A DNA stretch of 64,000 nucleotides from Cedecea davisae DSM 4568. GTDB taxonomy: Bacteria > Pseudomonadota > Gammaproteobacteria > Enterobacterales > Enterobacteriaceae. The first letter of the stretch is position 1; each line of letters begins with the position of its first letter. Under the pieces are notes generated by a model, which had not been told where the DNA came from, did not search any database, and saw only the letters and a program-made list of their open reading frames with translations. The translations under genes and the position numbers were made by a program. Location of the stretch: NCBI RefSeq assembly GCF_000412335.2, contig NZ_KE161030.1:1490031-1554030 (forward strand), in the 5' to 3' direction. Below, in pieces: positions 8,684-19,733 of the stretch.

Positions 8684-9607
8684 ATGACTAAGCTGCGAAT
8701 TGGCGTAGTGGGGCTGGGCGGCATCGCGCAGAAAGCCTGGCTGCCGGTGCTTGGGGCATCCAACGACTGGGCGCTGGTGGGCGCATTTTCACCCACCAGA
8801 GCGAAAGCGTTGCCGGTGTGCGAAACCTGGCGTATTCCCTACATCGGCTCTTTGAACGACCTGGCCGCGCAGTGCGACGCGGTGTTCGTCCACAGCGCCA
8901 CCAGCTCGCATTATGCGGTAGTCAGCGAGCTGCTGAAGGCGGGCGTGAGCGTTTGTGTCGACAAGCCGCTGGCCGAAAATCTGGCGGATGCCGAGAGGCT
9001 GGTTGAGCTGGCCGAGCGCTCGAAGCGCACGCTGATGGTCGGGTTTAACCGCCGTTTTGCGCCTCGTTACCAGCAGCTAAAAGAGAAGCTGTCCGGCGGG
9101 GCTTCGTTGCGCATGGATAAGCACCGCACCGACAGCGTCGGTCCTCATGACCTGCGCTTTACGCTGCTCGATGATTATCTGCACGTTGTTGATACCGCGT
9201 TGTGGCTGGGCGGCGGTGCGGGGCAGTTACAAAGCGGCACCCTGCAAACCAACGAGCAGGGGCAAATGCTTTATGCTGAGCACCACTTCAGCCAGGGTAA
9301 TCTGGCGATAACCACCAGTATGCATCGCCGCGCCGGAAGCCAGCGTGAATGGGTTCAGGCGGTTACCGACGGCGGATTGTTTGAGGTGACCGATATGCGT
9401 CAGTGGCGCGAAGAATGCGGCTCAGGCTTGGTAGAGCAGCCGATCCCGGGCTGGCAAACTACGCTTGAACAGCGCGGTTTTGCGGGCTGTGCACGCCACT
9501 TTATTGACTGCGTGGCAAATCAGACGGTTCCGGAAACCTCCGGCGAACAGGCGCTACTCGCGCAGCGCGTGGTGGAGAAGCTGTGGCGCGAGGCCATTAG
9601 CGAATAG
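8684..9607 (+). CDS. yceM: Gfo/Idh/MocA family oxidoreductase YceM
   Basis: 307-residue NAD(P)-dependent oxidoreductase of unknown substrate (also called MviM). The Rossmann motif is GVVGLGGIAQKAWLP (residues 7-21). The family EKP motif appears as DKP (VCVDKPLAENL). The substrate domain has GFNRRFAPRYQ and DDYLHVVDTALWLGG. The murJ gene follows after 113 bases that contain a strong hairpin. Old names link yceM and murJ with virulence, but a cell-wall role for YceM is not shown. Confidence 0.92.
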   Translation: MTKLRIGVVGLGGIAQKAWLPVLGASNDWALVGAFSPTRAKALPVCETWRIPYIGSLNDLAAQCDAVFVHSATSSHYAVVSELLKAGVSVCVDKPLAENLADAERLVELAERSKRTLMVGFNRRFAPRYQQLKEKLSGGASLRMDKHRTDSVGPHDLRFTLLDDYLHVVDTALWLGGGAGQLQSGTLQTNEQGQMLYAEHHFSQGNLAITTSMHRRAGSQREWVQAVTDGGLFEVTDMRQWREECGSGLVEQPIPGWQTTLEQRGFAGCARHFIDCVANQTVPETSGEQALLAQRVVEKLWREAISE

Positions 9608-9671
9608 TCTGTAACACATCGCGGTAGTATTTCGTCGCTGTATCGGTAGACTATGCCGACTTGTCATCATC

Positions 9672-9700
9672 CATCAACGCCTGCGCCGCAGGCGTTGATG
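9672..9700 (+). terminator. Strong hairpin between yceM and murJ
   Basis: Perfect 12-bp stem (9672-9683 / 9689-9700) with loop cgccg, followed by gtttgtgg rather than a proper T run. It starts 20 bases before murJ. It may be a weak terminator for the rimJ operon or a structured murJ leader. Confidence 0.5.
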
Positions 9701-9720
9701 TTTGTGGAATAACAAAATAA

Positions 9721-11256
<1,536 letters not shown>

Positions 11257-11266
11257 CTTTTCCTGA

Positions 11267-11293
11267 GGTGGATGGCGCTTTGCGCGCTCCACC
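11267..11293 (+). terminator. murJ terminator candidate
   Basis: ggtgga / tccacc outer stem enclosing gcgc / gcgc, 11 bases after the murJ stop, followed by a loose pyrimidine tract (ctattcttt). Confidence 0.55.
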
Positions 11294-11334
11294 CTATTCT
11301 TTATATGTTGAATGTTTAATTAGGTGATAGAGCG

Positions 11335-11814
11335 ATGAACGGAATAATCACAACCTGGTTCGAAGATAAAGGCTTCGGATTTATCAAAGATGAAAACGGC
11401 GATAACCGTTACTTCCATGTGATTAAAGTCGCCAACCCGGAGCTGATTAAGAAAGACGCCGCGGTGACCTTCGAGCCGGGGACTAACAATAAAGGGCTGT
11501 CCGCATTTGCCGTGAAGGTCGAGCCGGAGAGCAAGCATATCTTTATTGCCGGTGAGCGTTTCAAAATTACCGCGATTAAATCCTTCCTGGTCTACAGCGA
11601 AGAGAAGCCGGTAGAGGCGAAAATCGATAAAGAAAATGCGGTATTGTCCGTTGGCCTGCTGATGAACAGCATTCGCCCGAAGACAGAGAAGAAAGAAGGG
11701 GAGATGCGTAGCGTGAAGATGCTGGCGATTACTACCTTCCAGAACACCACGCATATCTTCTCGGAAGATGAGATTGATGTGGACGCTACCGCAAAAATTC
11801 TGAACGCCCTGTAA
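11335..11814 (+). CDS. Cold-shock-domain protein of unknown function
   Basis: 159 residues. Residues 1-64 form a cold-shock domain with RNP1-like KGFGFIKDE and the second strand motif RYFHVIKV, implying single-stranded RNA or DNA binding. Residues 65-159 form a separate, mixed alpha/beta C-terminal part (HIFIAGERFKITAIKSFLVY, MRSVKMLAITTFQNTTHIF) that I do not recognise, so it is not a plain CspA (about 70 residues). It has its own leader and sits between murJ and the flgAMN operon, a place empty in E. coli. Codon use looks like that of neighbouring genes. A role as an RNA-binding regulator is inference from the domain only. Confidence 0.75.
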   Translation: MNGIITTWFEDKGFGFIKDENGDNRYFHVIKVANPELIKKDAAVTFEPGTNNKGLSAFAVKVEPESKHIFIAGERFKITAIKSFLVYSEEKPVEAKIDKENAVLSVGLLMNSIRPKTEKKEGEMRSVKMLAITTFQNTTHIFSEDEIDVDATAKILNAL

Positions 11815-11817
11815 TAG

Positions 11818-11854
11818 CAAAACTGCTGGCGCCTGAGTCAGGCTGCCAGCAGTT
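11818..11854 (-). terminator. flgAMN operon terminator
   Basis: Ten-bp stem aactgctggc / gccagcagtt with a 14-nt apical region; on the minus strand it ends in TTTT after flgN. It may also act weakly for the convergent cold-shock gene. Confidence 0.75.
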
Positions 11855-11872
11855 ATCAAAATTATTTAAAAA

Positions 11873-12298
11873 TCAGATACTGATTTTTTTGCCGCCGCGA
11901 TTGTTTCCGGACGTAGCCTGCCCATCCGCACCGTAAAAGTCAGGAGCCTGATGCGGCTTCAGTACCGCCAGCGCCTGTTCGTTACGGGCCAGCTGGTCTT
12001 CCAGTAACCAGCCGTTATGCTGGTTGATATCCCTCAAATGCTGGGTTTTTTGCGTAATCGTCTGCCAGCGCTGGTTGATATCAATATTGATAACCGCTCC
12101 GGCATTTTGCTCAGCGCGGCGCTGCTGCTCCAGGTAGTCCAGCGTAGCCAGCAGCGAACTTTTATCTTCAGTTATACGTTGCAGCGCGTTGCCGTTTATC
12201 AGGCCTGCGGAAAGCTGCAGCTGTTCGGCGTCCATCACCTCTTTCAGTGAATTCAGCACCGCGGTCATTTGGTCCAGCACTTCTAACAGACGACTCAC
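11873..12298 (-). CDS. flgN: Flagellar export chaperone FlgN
   Basis: 141-residue type III export chaperone that binds the hook-filament junction proteins FlgK and FlgL in the cytosol and delivers them to FlhA. It is largely helical, with the conserved segments SSLLATLDYLEQQRRAEQN and TQHLRDINQHNGWLLEDQ, and ends GGKKISI as in E. coli. It starts with GTG two bases after the flgM stop, implying translational coupling. Last gene of the minus-strand flgAMN unit. Confidence 0.93.
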   Translation of the reverse strand: MSRLLEVLDQMTAVLNSLKEVMDAEQLQLSAGLINGNALQRITEDKSSLLATLDYLEQQRRAEQNAGAVINIDINQRWQTITQKTQHLRDINQHNGWLLEDQLARNEQALAVLKPHQAPDFYGADGQATSGNNRGGKKISI

Positions 12299-12300
12299 CG

Positions 12301-12594
12301 TTATTTACTCGATAAATAGCTTTGGGCTTCCTGGATAAGCGCATCGGCGATTTTGCCGGTATCCATCTTCAGGTCGCCGTTACGAATTGCCGTCTTCAGC
12401 GCTTCAACACGTTCCATGTTGATATCGCTGCTGCCTGGCTGCATCAATTTGGCCTGCGCATCGCTTAACTTCACGCTGGTGCTGTTAGCCGTGGCAGACT
12501 TTTCCAGACGGCCTTTCAGCGTCTGCGGCTCGCTGGTTTCACGAGGTTGTACGGTGCTTACCGGTTTCAATGGCGACGTGCGATCAATGCTCAT
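12301..12594 (-). CDS. flgM: Anti-sigma-28 factor FlgM
   Basis: 97-residue protein that holds sigma-28 (FliA) inactive until the hook is finished, then is exported through the hook-basal body. It has a disordered N-terminus rich in Ser, Thr and Pro (export part) and a C-terminal sigma-binding half ([31 protein letters not shown]). A sigma-28 promoter lies directly upstream, so it has class 3 expression in addition to read-through from flgA. Confidence 0.95.
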   Translation of the reverse strand: MSIDRTSPLKPVSTVQPRETSEPQTLKGRLEKSATANSTSVKLSDAQAKLMQPGSSDINMERVEALKTAIRNGDLKMDTGKIADALIQEAQSYLSSK

Positions 12595-12656
12595 TATTCT
12601 CTCCTCATCGAGGGGCTCGCGGCGTAAGAGCCAGTCAGTATCATTAGTTGATATTA

Positions 12657-12683
12657 CTATCGGCAGTCGCCGCGGAATCTTTA
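12657..12683 (-). promoter_or_regulatory. Sigma-28 promoter of flgM
   Basis: On the minus strand, TAAA, 15 bases, GCCGATAG, matching the FliA consensus (TAAA-N15-GCCGATAA) in seven of eight -10 bases. It lies 63 bases upstream of the flgM start. Confidence 0.9.
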
Positions 12684-12689
12684 AAAAGA

Positions 12690-13349
12690 TTATAGATTAA
12701 TCAGAATATTCCCATCAGAGTCTACCGTCCCGCTTACCACCTGTCCTGAAGACATTCTGACGCGGGCATTTTGCGCCACCGCCGCGTTGTTTAATGCCTT
12801 GCCTTCACCGTTGACGCTAAAGCCGTCTCCGGAGGCAATAACCTGCACCTGCTGCCCGGCTTTTACGCGCCATGCCTGGCGAACCATCGACTGAATAACG
12901 GGCTGGCCGGGGGCGATATCCCGCAGTGAAACCGCGTCAGTTGCCTGGCTGAGATTCATCATCGTTCTCGGCGGCAACTGGTCAAGACGGCCCTTTTTTA
13001 GTTCAACGCTGCTCTCGTCGAGCCTTGAGCCACGGCTAATAGCCCGCGCCGCTGCCACATAATTTCCGGTCGCAATAACCTGAACCTGAATAAACCGTTT
13101 GTCGCTCCCGCAGCGCGCCATCACGCTGACGTTGCCCCAAAGCTTAGCGTTGCCCGGGGTTGAAAACTCCGGATACGGGCAGGCGGGAAGCTGCGCATCT
13201 GCGGTTCTCACGTTGACGCTGACGTCGTCGCTAATCCCCGCCAGACGCTGCTGGAAATACTGGGTCAGCGGCTGGTCCAGCGTACCCGCCAGGGCCAGCT
13301 GGCTTACCAGCATGGTTGCCACGCCACTCCAGATTTTCAGGCTTCTCAT
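12690..13349 (-). CDS. flgA: Flagella basal body P-ring formation protein FlgA
   Basis: 219-residue periplasmic chaperone for P-ring protein FlgI. Sec signal peptide at residues 1-21 (cleavage near LALA-GT). The SAF domain ([41 protein letters not shown]) is at about residues 105-185, followed by the C-terminal beta domain ([15 protein letters not shown]). It diverges from flgB across a 159-bp region, the usual class 2 arrangement. Confidence 0.95.
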   Translation of the reverse strand: MRSLKIWSGVATMLVSQLALAGTLDQPLTQYFQQRLAGISDDVSVNVRTADAQLPACPYPEFSTPGNAKLWGNVSVMARCGSDKRFIQVQVIATGNYVAAARAISRGSRLDESSVELKKGRLDQLPPRTMMNLSQATDAVSLRDIAPGQPVIQSMVRQAWRVKAGQQVQVIASGDGFSVNGEGKALNNAAVAQNARVRMSSGQVVSGTVDSDGNILINL

Positions 13350-13508
13350 CGCGCTTCTCCGTTTTCAGGTTGCGGTGATTTTAACCGCGAGCCGATTTGA
13401 TCAAGGCGATAAATAGCGACGTATTTTGTGCTTATTCCACCCATCACGTACGCGTAAGGGGCTTTAAGCTTTCGGACGATTCCTAATTCTATGGACCATG
13501 GAGGAAGC
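13350..13508. promoter_or_regulatory. flgA / flgB divergent class 2 promoter region
   Basis: 159 bp between divergent flgA and flgBCDEFGHIJ. In E. coli and Salmonella FlhD4C2 binds here and activates both directions. I see AT-rich blocks but cannot place the FlhDC half-sites by eye. Confidence 0.55.
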
Positions 13509-13919
13509 ATGCTCGATAAACTGGACGCCGCACTGCGATTTCAGCAAGAAGCGCTTAATTTGCGTGCTCAGCGTCAAGAGATCCTGGCCGCGAATATCGC
13601 CAATGCCGACACGCCGGGCTTTCAGGCGCGCGATATCGACTTTGCCAGTGAAATGAAAAAAGTGATGGAGCGCGGACGCGTTGAAGGCGGCGGGATGTCC
13701 CTTGCGCTGACTTCTTCACGCCATATCCCGGCACAAACCCACTCCACTCCGTCGCTCAATCTCCTCTACCGCGTACCTGACCAGCCAGCAATGGACGGCA
13801 ACACCGTCGATATGGACCGCGAGCGTACGCAGTTTGCTGATAACAGCCTGAACTACCAGACCAACCTTACGGTTCTTGGTGGGCAAATCAAAAGCATGAT
13901 GTCTGTGCTTCAGGGGTAA
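13509..13919 (+). CDS. flgB: Flagellar proximal rod protein FlgB
   Basis: 136-residue rod subunit next to the MS ring. N-terminal and C-terminal helices ([20 protein letters not shown] and [20 protein letters not shown]) form the axial-protein coiled coil. The motif [18 protein letters not shown] is the rod/hook signature. Start MLDKLDAAL with GGAGGAAG upstream; an in-frame ATG at 13491 lies before this ribosome-binding site and is rejected. First gene of flgBCDEFGHIJ. Confidence 0.95.
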   Translation: MLDKLDAALRFQQEALNLRAQRQEILAANIANADTPGFQARDIDFASEMKKVMERGRVEGGGMSLALTSSRHIPAQTHSTPSLNLLYRVPDQPAMDGNTVDMDRERTQFADNSLNYQTNLTVLGGQIKSMMSVLQG

Positions 13920-13922
13920 TTG

Positions 13923-14327
13923 ATGGCTTTACTCAATATTTTTGATATCTCGGGTTCGGCAATGGCCGCCCAGTCCCAGCGCATGAACGTGGCGGCGAGT
14001 AACCTCGCCAACGCCGACAGCGTAACCGGGCCGGACGGACAGCCTTACCGCGCAAAACAGGTCGTTTTCCAGCTCGATGCCGCGCCAGGCGCTGCCACCG
14101 GCGGCGTAAAAGTGACCAAAGTGATAGAGAGCGACGCGCCGGACAAAATGGTGTTCCAGCCTGGAAACCCGCTTGCCGACGCGCGTGGCTACGTGCGCAT
14201 GCCTAACGTGGACGTGGTGGGGGAAATGGTTAACAGCATGTCCGCCTCCCGCAGCTACCAGGCCAACGTCGAAGTGCTCAATACCGTGAAGGGCATGATG
14301 ATGAAAACGCTCACCCTCGGTCAGTAA
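13923..14327 (+). CDS. flgC: Flagellar proximal rod protein FlgC
   Basis: 134-residue rod protein with the signature [20 protein letters not shown] near the N-terminus and the C-terminal helix [18 protein letters not shown] sequence (residues about 100-134) ending TLTLGQ. Start three bases after the flgB stop. It assembles with FlgB and FlgF into the rod after export by the type III apparatus. Confidence 0.95.
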   Translation: MALLNIFDISGSAMAAQSQRMNVAASNLANADSVTGPDGQPYRAKQVVFQLDAAPGAATGGVKVTKVIESDAPDKMVFQPGNPLADARGYVRMPNVDVVGEMVNSMSASRSYQANVEVLNTVKGMMMKTLTLGQ

Positions 14328-14338
14328 CAGGAGCCTAT

Positions 14339-15037
14339 ATGTCCATTGCAGTCAAAATGAACAACCCGGCTGATAATGTTGACCCTACGGCAGGGGCATC
14401 AAAAAACAGCCTGACGGGCAACAGCGCCTCCGACCTGCAGGGCAGTTTTCTGACCCTGCTGGTGGCACAGCTCAAAAACCAGGACCCAACCAACCCGATG
14501 CAGAACAACGAACTGACCACGCAGCTTGCGCAGATCAGTACCGTTAGCGGCATCGAAAAGCTGAACACCACCCTTGGCTCGGTTTCCGGCCAGCTTAATC
14601 AGAACCAGTCGCTGCAGGCCAGCGCCCTGATTGGCCACGGCGTGATGATCCCGGGTAACAAGATTCTGGCGGGTACCGACGCGACCACCAAGACCATCAG
14701 CACCACGCCGTTTGGCGTTGAGCTCCAGCAGGCTGCGGATAAAGTCACCGCCACGGTTACCGACAAAGACGGCAAAGTGGTGCGCACTATCGAAATTGGC
14801 GGGCTTAGCGCAGGTGTGCATACCTTCACCTGGGACGGCACGGCAAGCGACGGCACCGCGGTGGCGGATGGTTCATACAACGTAAGTATCAGCGCAACTA
14901 ACGGCGGGACTCAGCTGGTGGCTCAACCGCTGAACTTCGCCATGGTGAACGGCGTCATCAATAACAAAGATGGCCTCAAGCTGGATCTCGGAACCTACGG
15001 TTCCACGACCCTCGATGCAATCAGGCAGATTATCTAA
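14339..15037 (+). CDS. flgD: Flagellar hook assembly scaffold FlgD
   Basis: 232-residue hook-cap protein that guides FlgE polymerisation and is discarded afterwards. The conserved N-terminal block is LTLLVAQLKNQDPTNPMQNN (about residues 37-56), followed by TTQLAQISTVSGIEKLN. The C-terminal FLG-FnIII/Tudor-like half contains TFTWDGTASDGTAVADGSY. GGAG ribosome-binding site, 11-bp gap after flgC. Confidence 0.95.
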   Translation: MSIAVKMNNPADNVDPTAGASKNSLTGNSASDLQGSFLTLLVAQLKNQDPTNPMQNNELTTQLAQISTVSGIEKLNTTLGSVSGQLNQNQSLQASALIGHGVMIPGNKILAGTDATTKTISTTPFGVELQQAADKVTATVTDKDGKVVRTIEIGGLSAGVHTFTWDGTASDGTAVADGSYNVSISATNGGTQLVAQPLNFAMVNGVINNKDGLKLDLGTYGSTTLDAIRQII

Positions 15038-15063
15038 GCCTACAACCTTAGCAGGAGTAAGAC

Positions 15064-16284
15064 ATGGCGTTTTCTCAAGCGGTCAGCGGCCTGAATGCTG
15101 CGGCCACCAACCTGGATGTGATTGGTAACAACATTGCCAACTCCGCCACCTACGGTTTTAAATCCGGCACCGCTTCATTTGCCGATATGTTTGCAGGTTC
15201 CAAAGTGGGGCTGGGCGTTAAAGTTGTGGGTGTGACTCAGAACTTTAACAGCGGCACGCCAACCAACACCGGCCGCGGCCTGGACGTTGCTATCAACCAG
15301 AACGGCTTCTTCCGCATGGTCGATAGCGCAGGCTCCGTGCTGTACAGCCGTAACGGTCAGTTCACGCTCGACCCAAGCCGTAACCTGGTAAACATGCAGG
15401 GCCTGAGCCTGACCGGCTACCCGGCAGTAGGCAGCCCGCCGACTATTCAGCAGGGTGCGAGCCCGGTTGCTTTGTCCGTTCCTAATACCCTGATGCCGGC
15501 CAAAATCACCACCACGGCCACCATGCAGGTTAACCTGAACTCTACCGACAAAGCGCCAACCGTAGCATTTAACCCGGCTAACCAGGACAGCTTTAACAAA
15601 AGCGGCCCGCTGACAGTGTATGACAGCCAGGGTAACGCTCACAACATGAACGTTTACTTTGTCAAAGATGCTACCACGGCGAATACCTGGCATGTTTATG
15701 CTCAGGACAGCAGCATGCCAGCGACTACGCCGCCAACTTTCCAGACGCTGCCTAATATCACCTTTGATAGCAACGGCAATATGACGTCAGCCTCGGTAGT
15801 AAACAATGTTCAATCGGGAGCAACCAATGGTGCTACGCAGGCAAACTTCAGCATCGACTTCAAAAACTCGATGCAGCAGAACACCGGCGCGACCACTATC
15901 GTTGGCACTACCCAGAACGGTTATAAACCTGGCGAGCTTATCTCTTACAGCATCAACAACGATGGCACCATCGTGGGTAACTACTCTAACGAGCAGAACC
16001 AGCTGTTAGGGCAAATCGCGCTGGCAAACTTCGCTAACCCGGAAGGCCTGACGCCGCAGGGCGATAACGTCTGGGCGGCAACTAACTCTTCCGGCGTGGC
16101 GCTGCTGGGCACCGCGGGCACCGGTAACTTCGGCACCCTGACCAGCGGTGCGCTGGAGTCTTCAAACGTCGATCTGAGTAAAGAACTGGTGAACATGATC
16201 GTCGCGCAGCGTAACTATCAGTCGAATGCGCAGACTATCAAAACCCAGGATCAGATCCTCAACACCCTGGTTAACCTGCGCTAA
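15064..16284 (+). CDS. flgE: Flagellar hook protein FlgE
   Basis: 406-residue subunit of the hook, close to the E. coli length (402). N-terminal axial segment MAFSQAVSGLNAAATNLDVI with IGNNIANSATYGFKSG; central D1/D2 domains of variable sequence rich in Asn, Thr and Ser; C-terminal helix VDLSKELVNMIVAQRNYQSN and QILNTLVNLR. The middle third is expected to vary between genera. Confidence 0.96.
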   Translation: MAFSQAVSGLNAAATNLDVIGNNIANSATYGFKSGTASFADMFAGSKVGLGVKVVGVTQNFNSGTPTNTGRGLDVAINQNGFFRMVDSAGSVLYSRNGQFTLDPSRNLVNMQGLSLTGYPAVGSPPTIQQGASPVALSVPNTLMPAKITTTATMQVNLNSTDKAPTVAFNPANQDSFNKSGPLTVYDSQGNAHNMNVYFVKDATTANTWHVYAQDSSMPATTPPTFQTLPNITFDSNGNMTSASVVNNVQSGATNGATQANFSIDFKNSMQQNTGATTIVGTTQNGYKPGELISYSINNDGTIVGNYSNEQNQLLGQIALANFANPEGLTPQGDNVWAATNSSGVALLGTAGTGNFGTLTSGALESSNVDLSKELVNMIVAQRNYQSNAQTIKTQDQILNTLVNLR

Positions 16285-16304
16285 GCGCCTGACGGGACGG
16301 TTTA

Positions 16305-17060
16305 ATGGATCACGCAATCTACACCGCCATGGGCGCGGCCAGTCAAACCCTGAACCAACAGGCCGTGACGGCAAGCAACCTGGCGAACGCTTCTACTCCC
16401 GGCTTCCGGGCGCAGCTTAATGCCCTGCGTGCGGTGCCGGTTGAAGGGCTTTCTCTGCCAACCCGTACCCTCGTCATCGCCTCTACGCCTGGGGCGGATA
16501 TGACGCCGGGTCAAATGGATTACACCTCGCGCCCTACGGACGTTGCTTTACAGCAGGATGGCTGGCTGGCGGTGCAGACTCAGGATGGCACAGAAGCTTA
16601 TACCCGCAACGGTAATATCCAGGTCAGCCCCGCCGGTCAGTTGACCATCGGTGGCCGTCCGGTTATTGGCGACGGCGGCCCGATTGCCGTGCCGGAAGGT
16701 GCTCAGGTGACTATCGCCGCGGACGGCACCATCTCCGCGCTGAACCCGGGCGACGCGCCAAATACTATTGCGCCGATTGGCCAGCTTAAGCTGGTGAAAG
16801 CGACGCAGCGGGAAGTGGTGCGCGGCGATGACGGTTTGTTCCGCCTTAACCCAGCCGCGCAGGCCACTCGCGGCGCGGTATTACAGGCTGACCCAACCAT
16901 CAAGGTGATGTCCGGCGTGCTCGAAGGCAGTAACGTTAAACCGGCGGAAGCGATGGCGGATATGATTGCCAACGCCCGCCGCTTTGAAATGCAGATGAAA
17001 GTGATTGCCGGCGTTGACGAAAACGAACAGCGCGCCAACACGCTGCTGCAAATGTCCTGA
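16305..17060 (+). CDS. flgF: Flagellar proximal rod protein FlgF
   Basis: 251-residue rod subunit. Start MDHAIYTAMGAASQTLNQQA, followed by SNLANASTPGFRAQ. The middle has the QDGWLAVQTQDGTEAYTRNG repeat unit shared with FlgG, and the C-terminus EAMADMIANARRFEMQMKVI. It lies 20 bp after flgE in the same operon. Confidence 0.95.
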   Translation: MDHAIYTAMGAASQTLNQQAVTASNLANASTPGFRAQLNALRAVPVEGLSLPTRTLVIASTPGADMTPGQMDYTSRPTDVALQQDGWLAVQTQDGTEAYTRNGNIQVSPAGQLTIGGRPVIGDGGPIAVPEGAQVTIAADGTISALNPGDAPNTIAPIGQLKLVKATQREVVRGDDGLFRLNPAAQATRGAVLQADPTIKVMSGVLEGSNVKPAEAMADMIANARRFEMQMKVIAGVDENEQRANTLLQMS

Positions 17061-17074
17061 CGGCCGCTTACTAA

Positions 17075-17872
<798 letters not shown>

Positions 17873-17918
17873 GGCGTTTGCCGGCGCGCATACGCGCGTC
17901 GGCTGCCGTGACCTGAAG

Positions 17919-18623
17919 ATGAAAGCAATGCAAAACCCAATGGTGCTCCGTCCTGTTGTTCTGAGTCTGGTGCTTGCCGTAAGCGGCTGCGCCCTTGTAC
18001 CAAGTAAGCCGCTGGTTGAAGGTGCTACCACCGCCCAGCCGGTGCCCGGTCCTGCTCCTGCGATCAATGGGTCCATTTTCCAGACAGCACAGCCGATGAA
18101 CTACGGTTATCAGCCGCTGTTTGAAGACCGCCGCCCGCGTAATATCGGCGACACCCTGACCATCCAGCTTCAGGAAAACGTTAGCGCCAGTAAAAGTTCC
18201 TCTGCGAATGCCAGCCGCGACGGTAAATCGGCGCTTGGCTTTGATACCGTGCCGACCTTCGCCGCCGGGCTGTTGGGCAATGGAAAAGCCGATCTGAATG
18301 CCTCCGGCAGCAACGGCTTTAACGGTAAAGGCGGCGCCAACGCCAGCAACACCTTTAGCGGCACCCTGACGGTAACCGTCGACCAGGTGCTGACCAACGG
18401 CAACCTGCATGTGGTGGGCGAGAAACAAATAGCCATCAATCAGGGAACAGAATTTATACGCTTCTCAGGCGTAGTGAACCCGCGCACCATCAGCGGCAGC
18501 AACACGGTTGCCTCCACCCAGGTGGCGGATGCCCGAATTGAGTATGTCGGTAACGGCTATATTAATGAAGCGCAGAATATGGGCTGGCTGCAGCGCTTCT
18601 TCCTTAACGTATCGCCGATGTAA
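17919..18623 (+). CDS. flgH: Flagellar L-ring lipoprotein FlgH
   Basis: 234-residue outer-membrane lipoprotein that builds the L ring. Signal peptide with lipobox AVSGC (C24 in this frame). Mature part: [20 protein letters not shown], the Asn/Gly-rich middle [20 protein letters not shown], and tail [10 protein letters not shown]. Two close starts are possible (17919 and 17928); both leave a functional signal peptide, and no strong ribosome-binding site decides between them. Confidence 0.95.
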   Translation: MKAMQNPMVLRPVVLSLVLAVSGCALVPSKPLVEGATTAQPVPGPAPAINGSIFQTAQPMNYGYQPLFEDRRPRNIGDTLTIQLQENVSASKSSSANASRDGKSALGFDTVPTFAAGLLGNGKADLNASGSNGFNGKGGANASNTFSGTLTVTVDQVLTNGNLHVVGEKQIAINQGTEFIRFSGVVNPRTISGSNTVASTQVADARIEYVGNGYINEAQNMGWLQRFFLNVSPM

Positions 18624-18635
18624 GCGAGGGGTAGC

Positions 18636-19733
18636 ATGATTAAATATTTACTCGGAATGGTCGTCCTGCTGGCGGCAACATACGCCTCGGCAGACCGCAT
18701 CCGCGACCTGACTACCGTTCAGGGCGTACGTGAAAACTCCCTGATTGGCTACGGCCTGGTGGTGGGACTTGACGGCACGGGCGACCAGACAACGCAGACG
18801 CCGTTTACCACCCAGAGCCTTAACAACATGCTCTCTCAACTGGGCATTACCGTGCCAACCGGCACCAACATGCAGCTGAAGAACGTAGCGGCGGTAATGG
18901 TTACCGCTAAATACCCGGCATTTGCGCGCGCGGGGCAAAATATTGATGTTGTCGTTTCCTCTATGGGTAACGCCAAAAGCCTGCGCGGCGGTACGCTGCT
19001 GATGACCCCGCTTAAAGGGGTGGATAACCAGGTTTATGCCCTGGCACAGGGCAACGTGCTGGTGGGCGGGGCAGGCGCGGCCGCGGGCGGCAGCAGCGTG
19101 CAGGTCAACCAGCTTAACGGCGGACGTATTACCGGTGGGGCGGTTGTTGAGCGCGAGCTGGCCGGAACCTTCGGTAACGGCAATACCCTGAACCTGCAGC
19201 TCAATGACGATGACTTCAGCCTGGCTCAGCAAATTACCGACACCATTAACCGTTCCCGCGGCTTCGGCAGCGCAACCGCGCTGGACGGACGCACCATTCA
19301 GATCCGCGTGCCAAGCGGCGGCAGCTCGCAGGTGCGCCTCCTGGCGGATATCCAGAATCTGGAAGTGAATATGCCGGTTCAGGATGCTCGCGTGGTGATT
19401 AACTCCCGTACCGGGTCGGTGGTGATGAACCGCGAAGTGACGCTGGACAACTGCGCCGTGGCTCAGGGCAACCTGTCGGTAACGGTTAATCGCCAGAACC
19501 AGGTCAGCCAGCCGAATACGCCGTTTGGCGGCGGCCAGACCGTGGTGACGCCGCAAACGCAAATCGATCTGCGCCAGAGCGGCGGGGCGGTACAGCGCGT
19601 GAATTCCAGCGCAAATCTGAACAACGTAGTGCGAGCGCTGAACGCGCTGGGCGCAACGCCAATCGATCTGATGTCGATTCTGCAATCCATGCAAAGCGCG
19701 GGCTGCCTGCGTGCGAAACTGGAAATCATCTGA
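18636..19733 (+). CDS. flgI: Flagellar P-ring protein FlgI
   Basis: 365-residue periplasmic protein that forms the P ring around the rod in the peptidoglycan layer, with help from FlgA. Cleavable signal peptide (residues 1-19, ATYASA-DRI), then [20 protein letters not shown] and [13 protein letters not shown], the family hallmark. Two cysteines (DNCAVAQ and SAGCLR) match those that form the stabilising disulphide in E. coli FlgI. Its stop codon overlaps the flgJ start by one base. Confidence 0.96.
   Translation: MIKYLLGMVVLLAATYASADRIRDLTTVQGVRENSLIGYGLVVGLDGTGDQTTQTPFTTQSLNNMLSQLGITVPTGTNMQLKNVAAVMVTAKYPAFARAGQNIDVVVSSMGNAKSLRGGTLLMTPLKGVDNQVYALAQGNVLVGGAGAAAGGSSVQVNQLNGGRITGGAVVERELAGTFGNGNTLNLQLNDDDFSLAQQITDTINRSRGFGSATALDGRTIQIRVPSGGSSQVRLLADIQNLEVNMPVQDARVVINSRTGSVVMNREVTLDNCAVAQGNLSVTVNRQNQVSQPNTPFGGGQTVVTPQTQIDLRQSGGAVQRVNSSANLNNVVRALNALGATPIDLMSILQSMQSAGCLRAKLEII

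Noticed and set aside
18648..19694. 348-codon open frame on the minus strand opposite flgI
   Set aside because: Histidine- and arginine-rich translation typical of the reverse of GC-biased codons; flgI is certain on the other strand.
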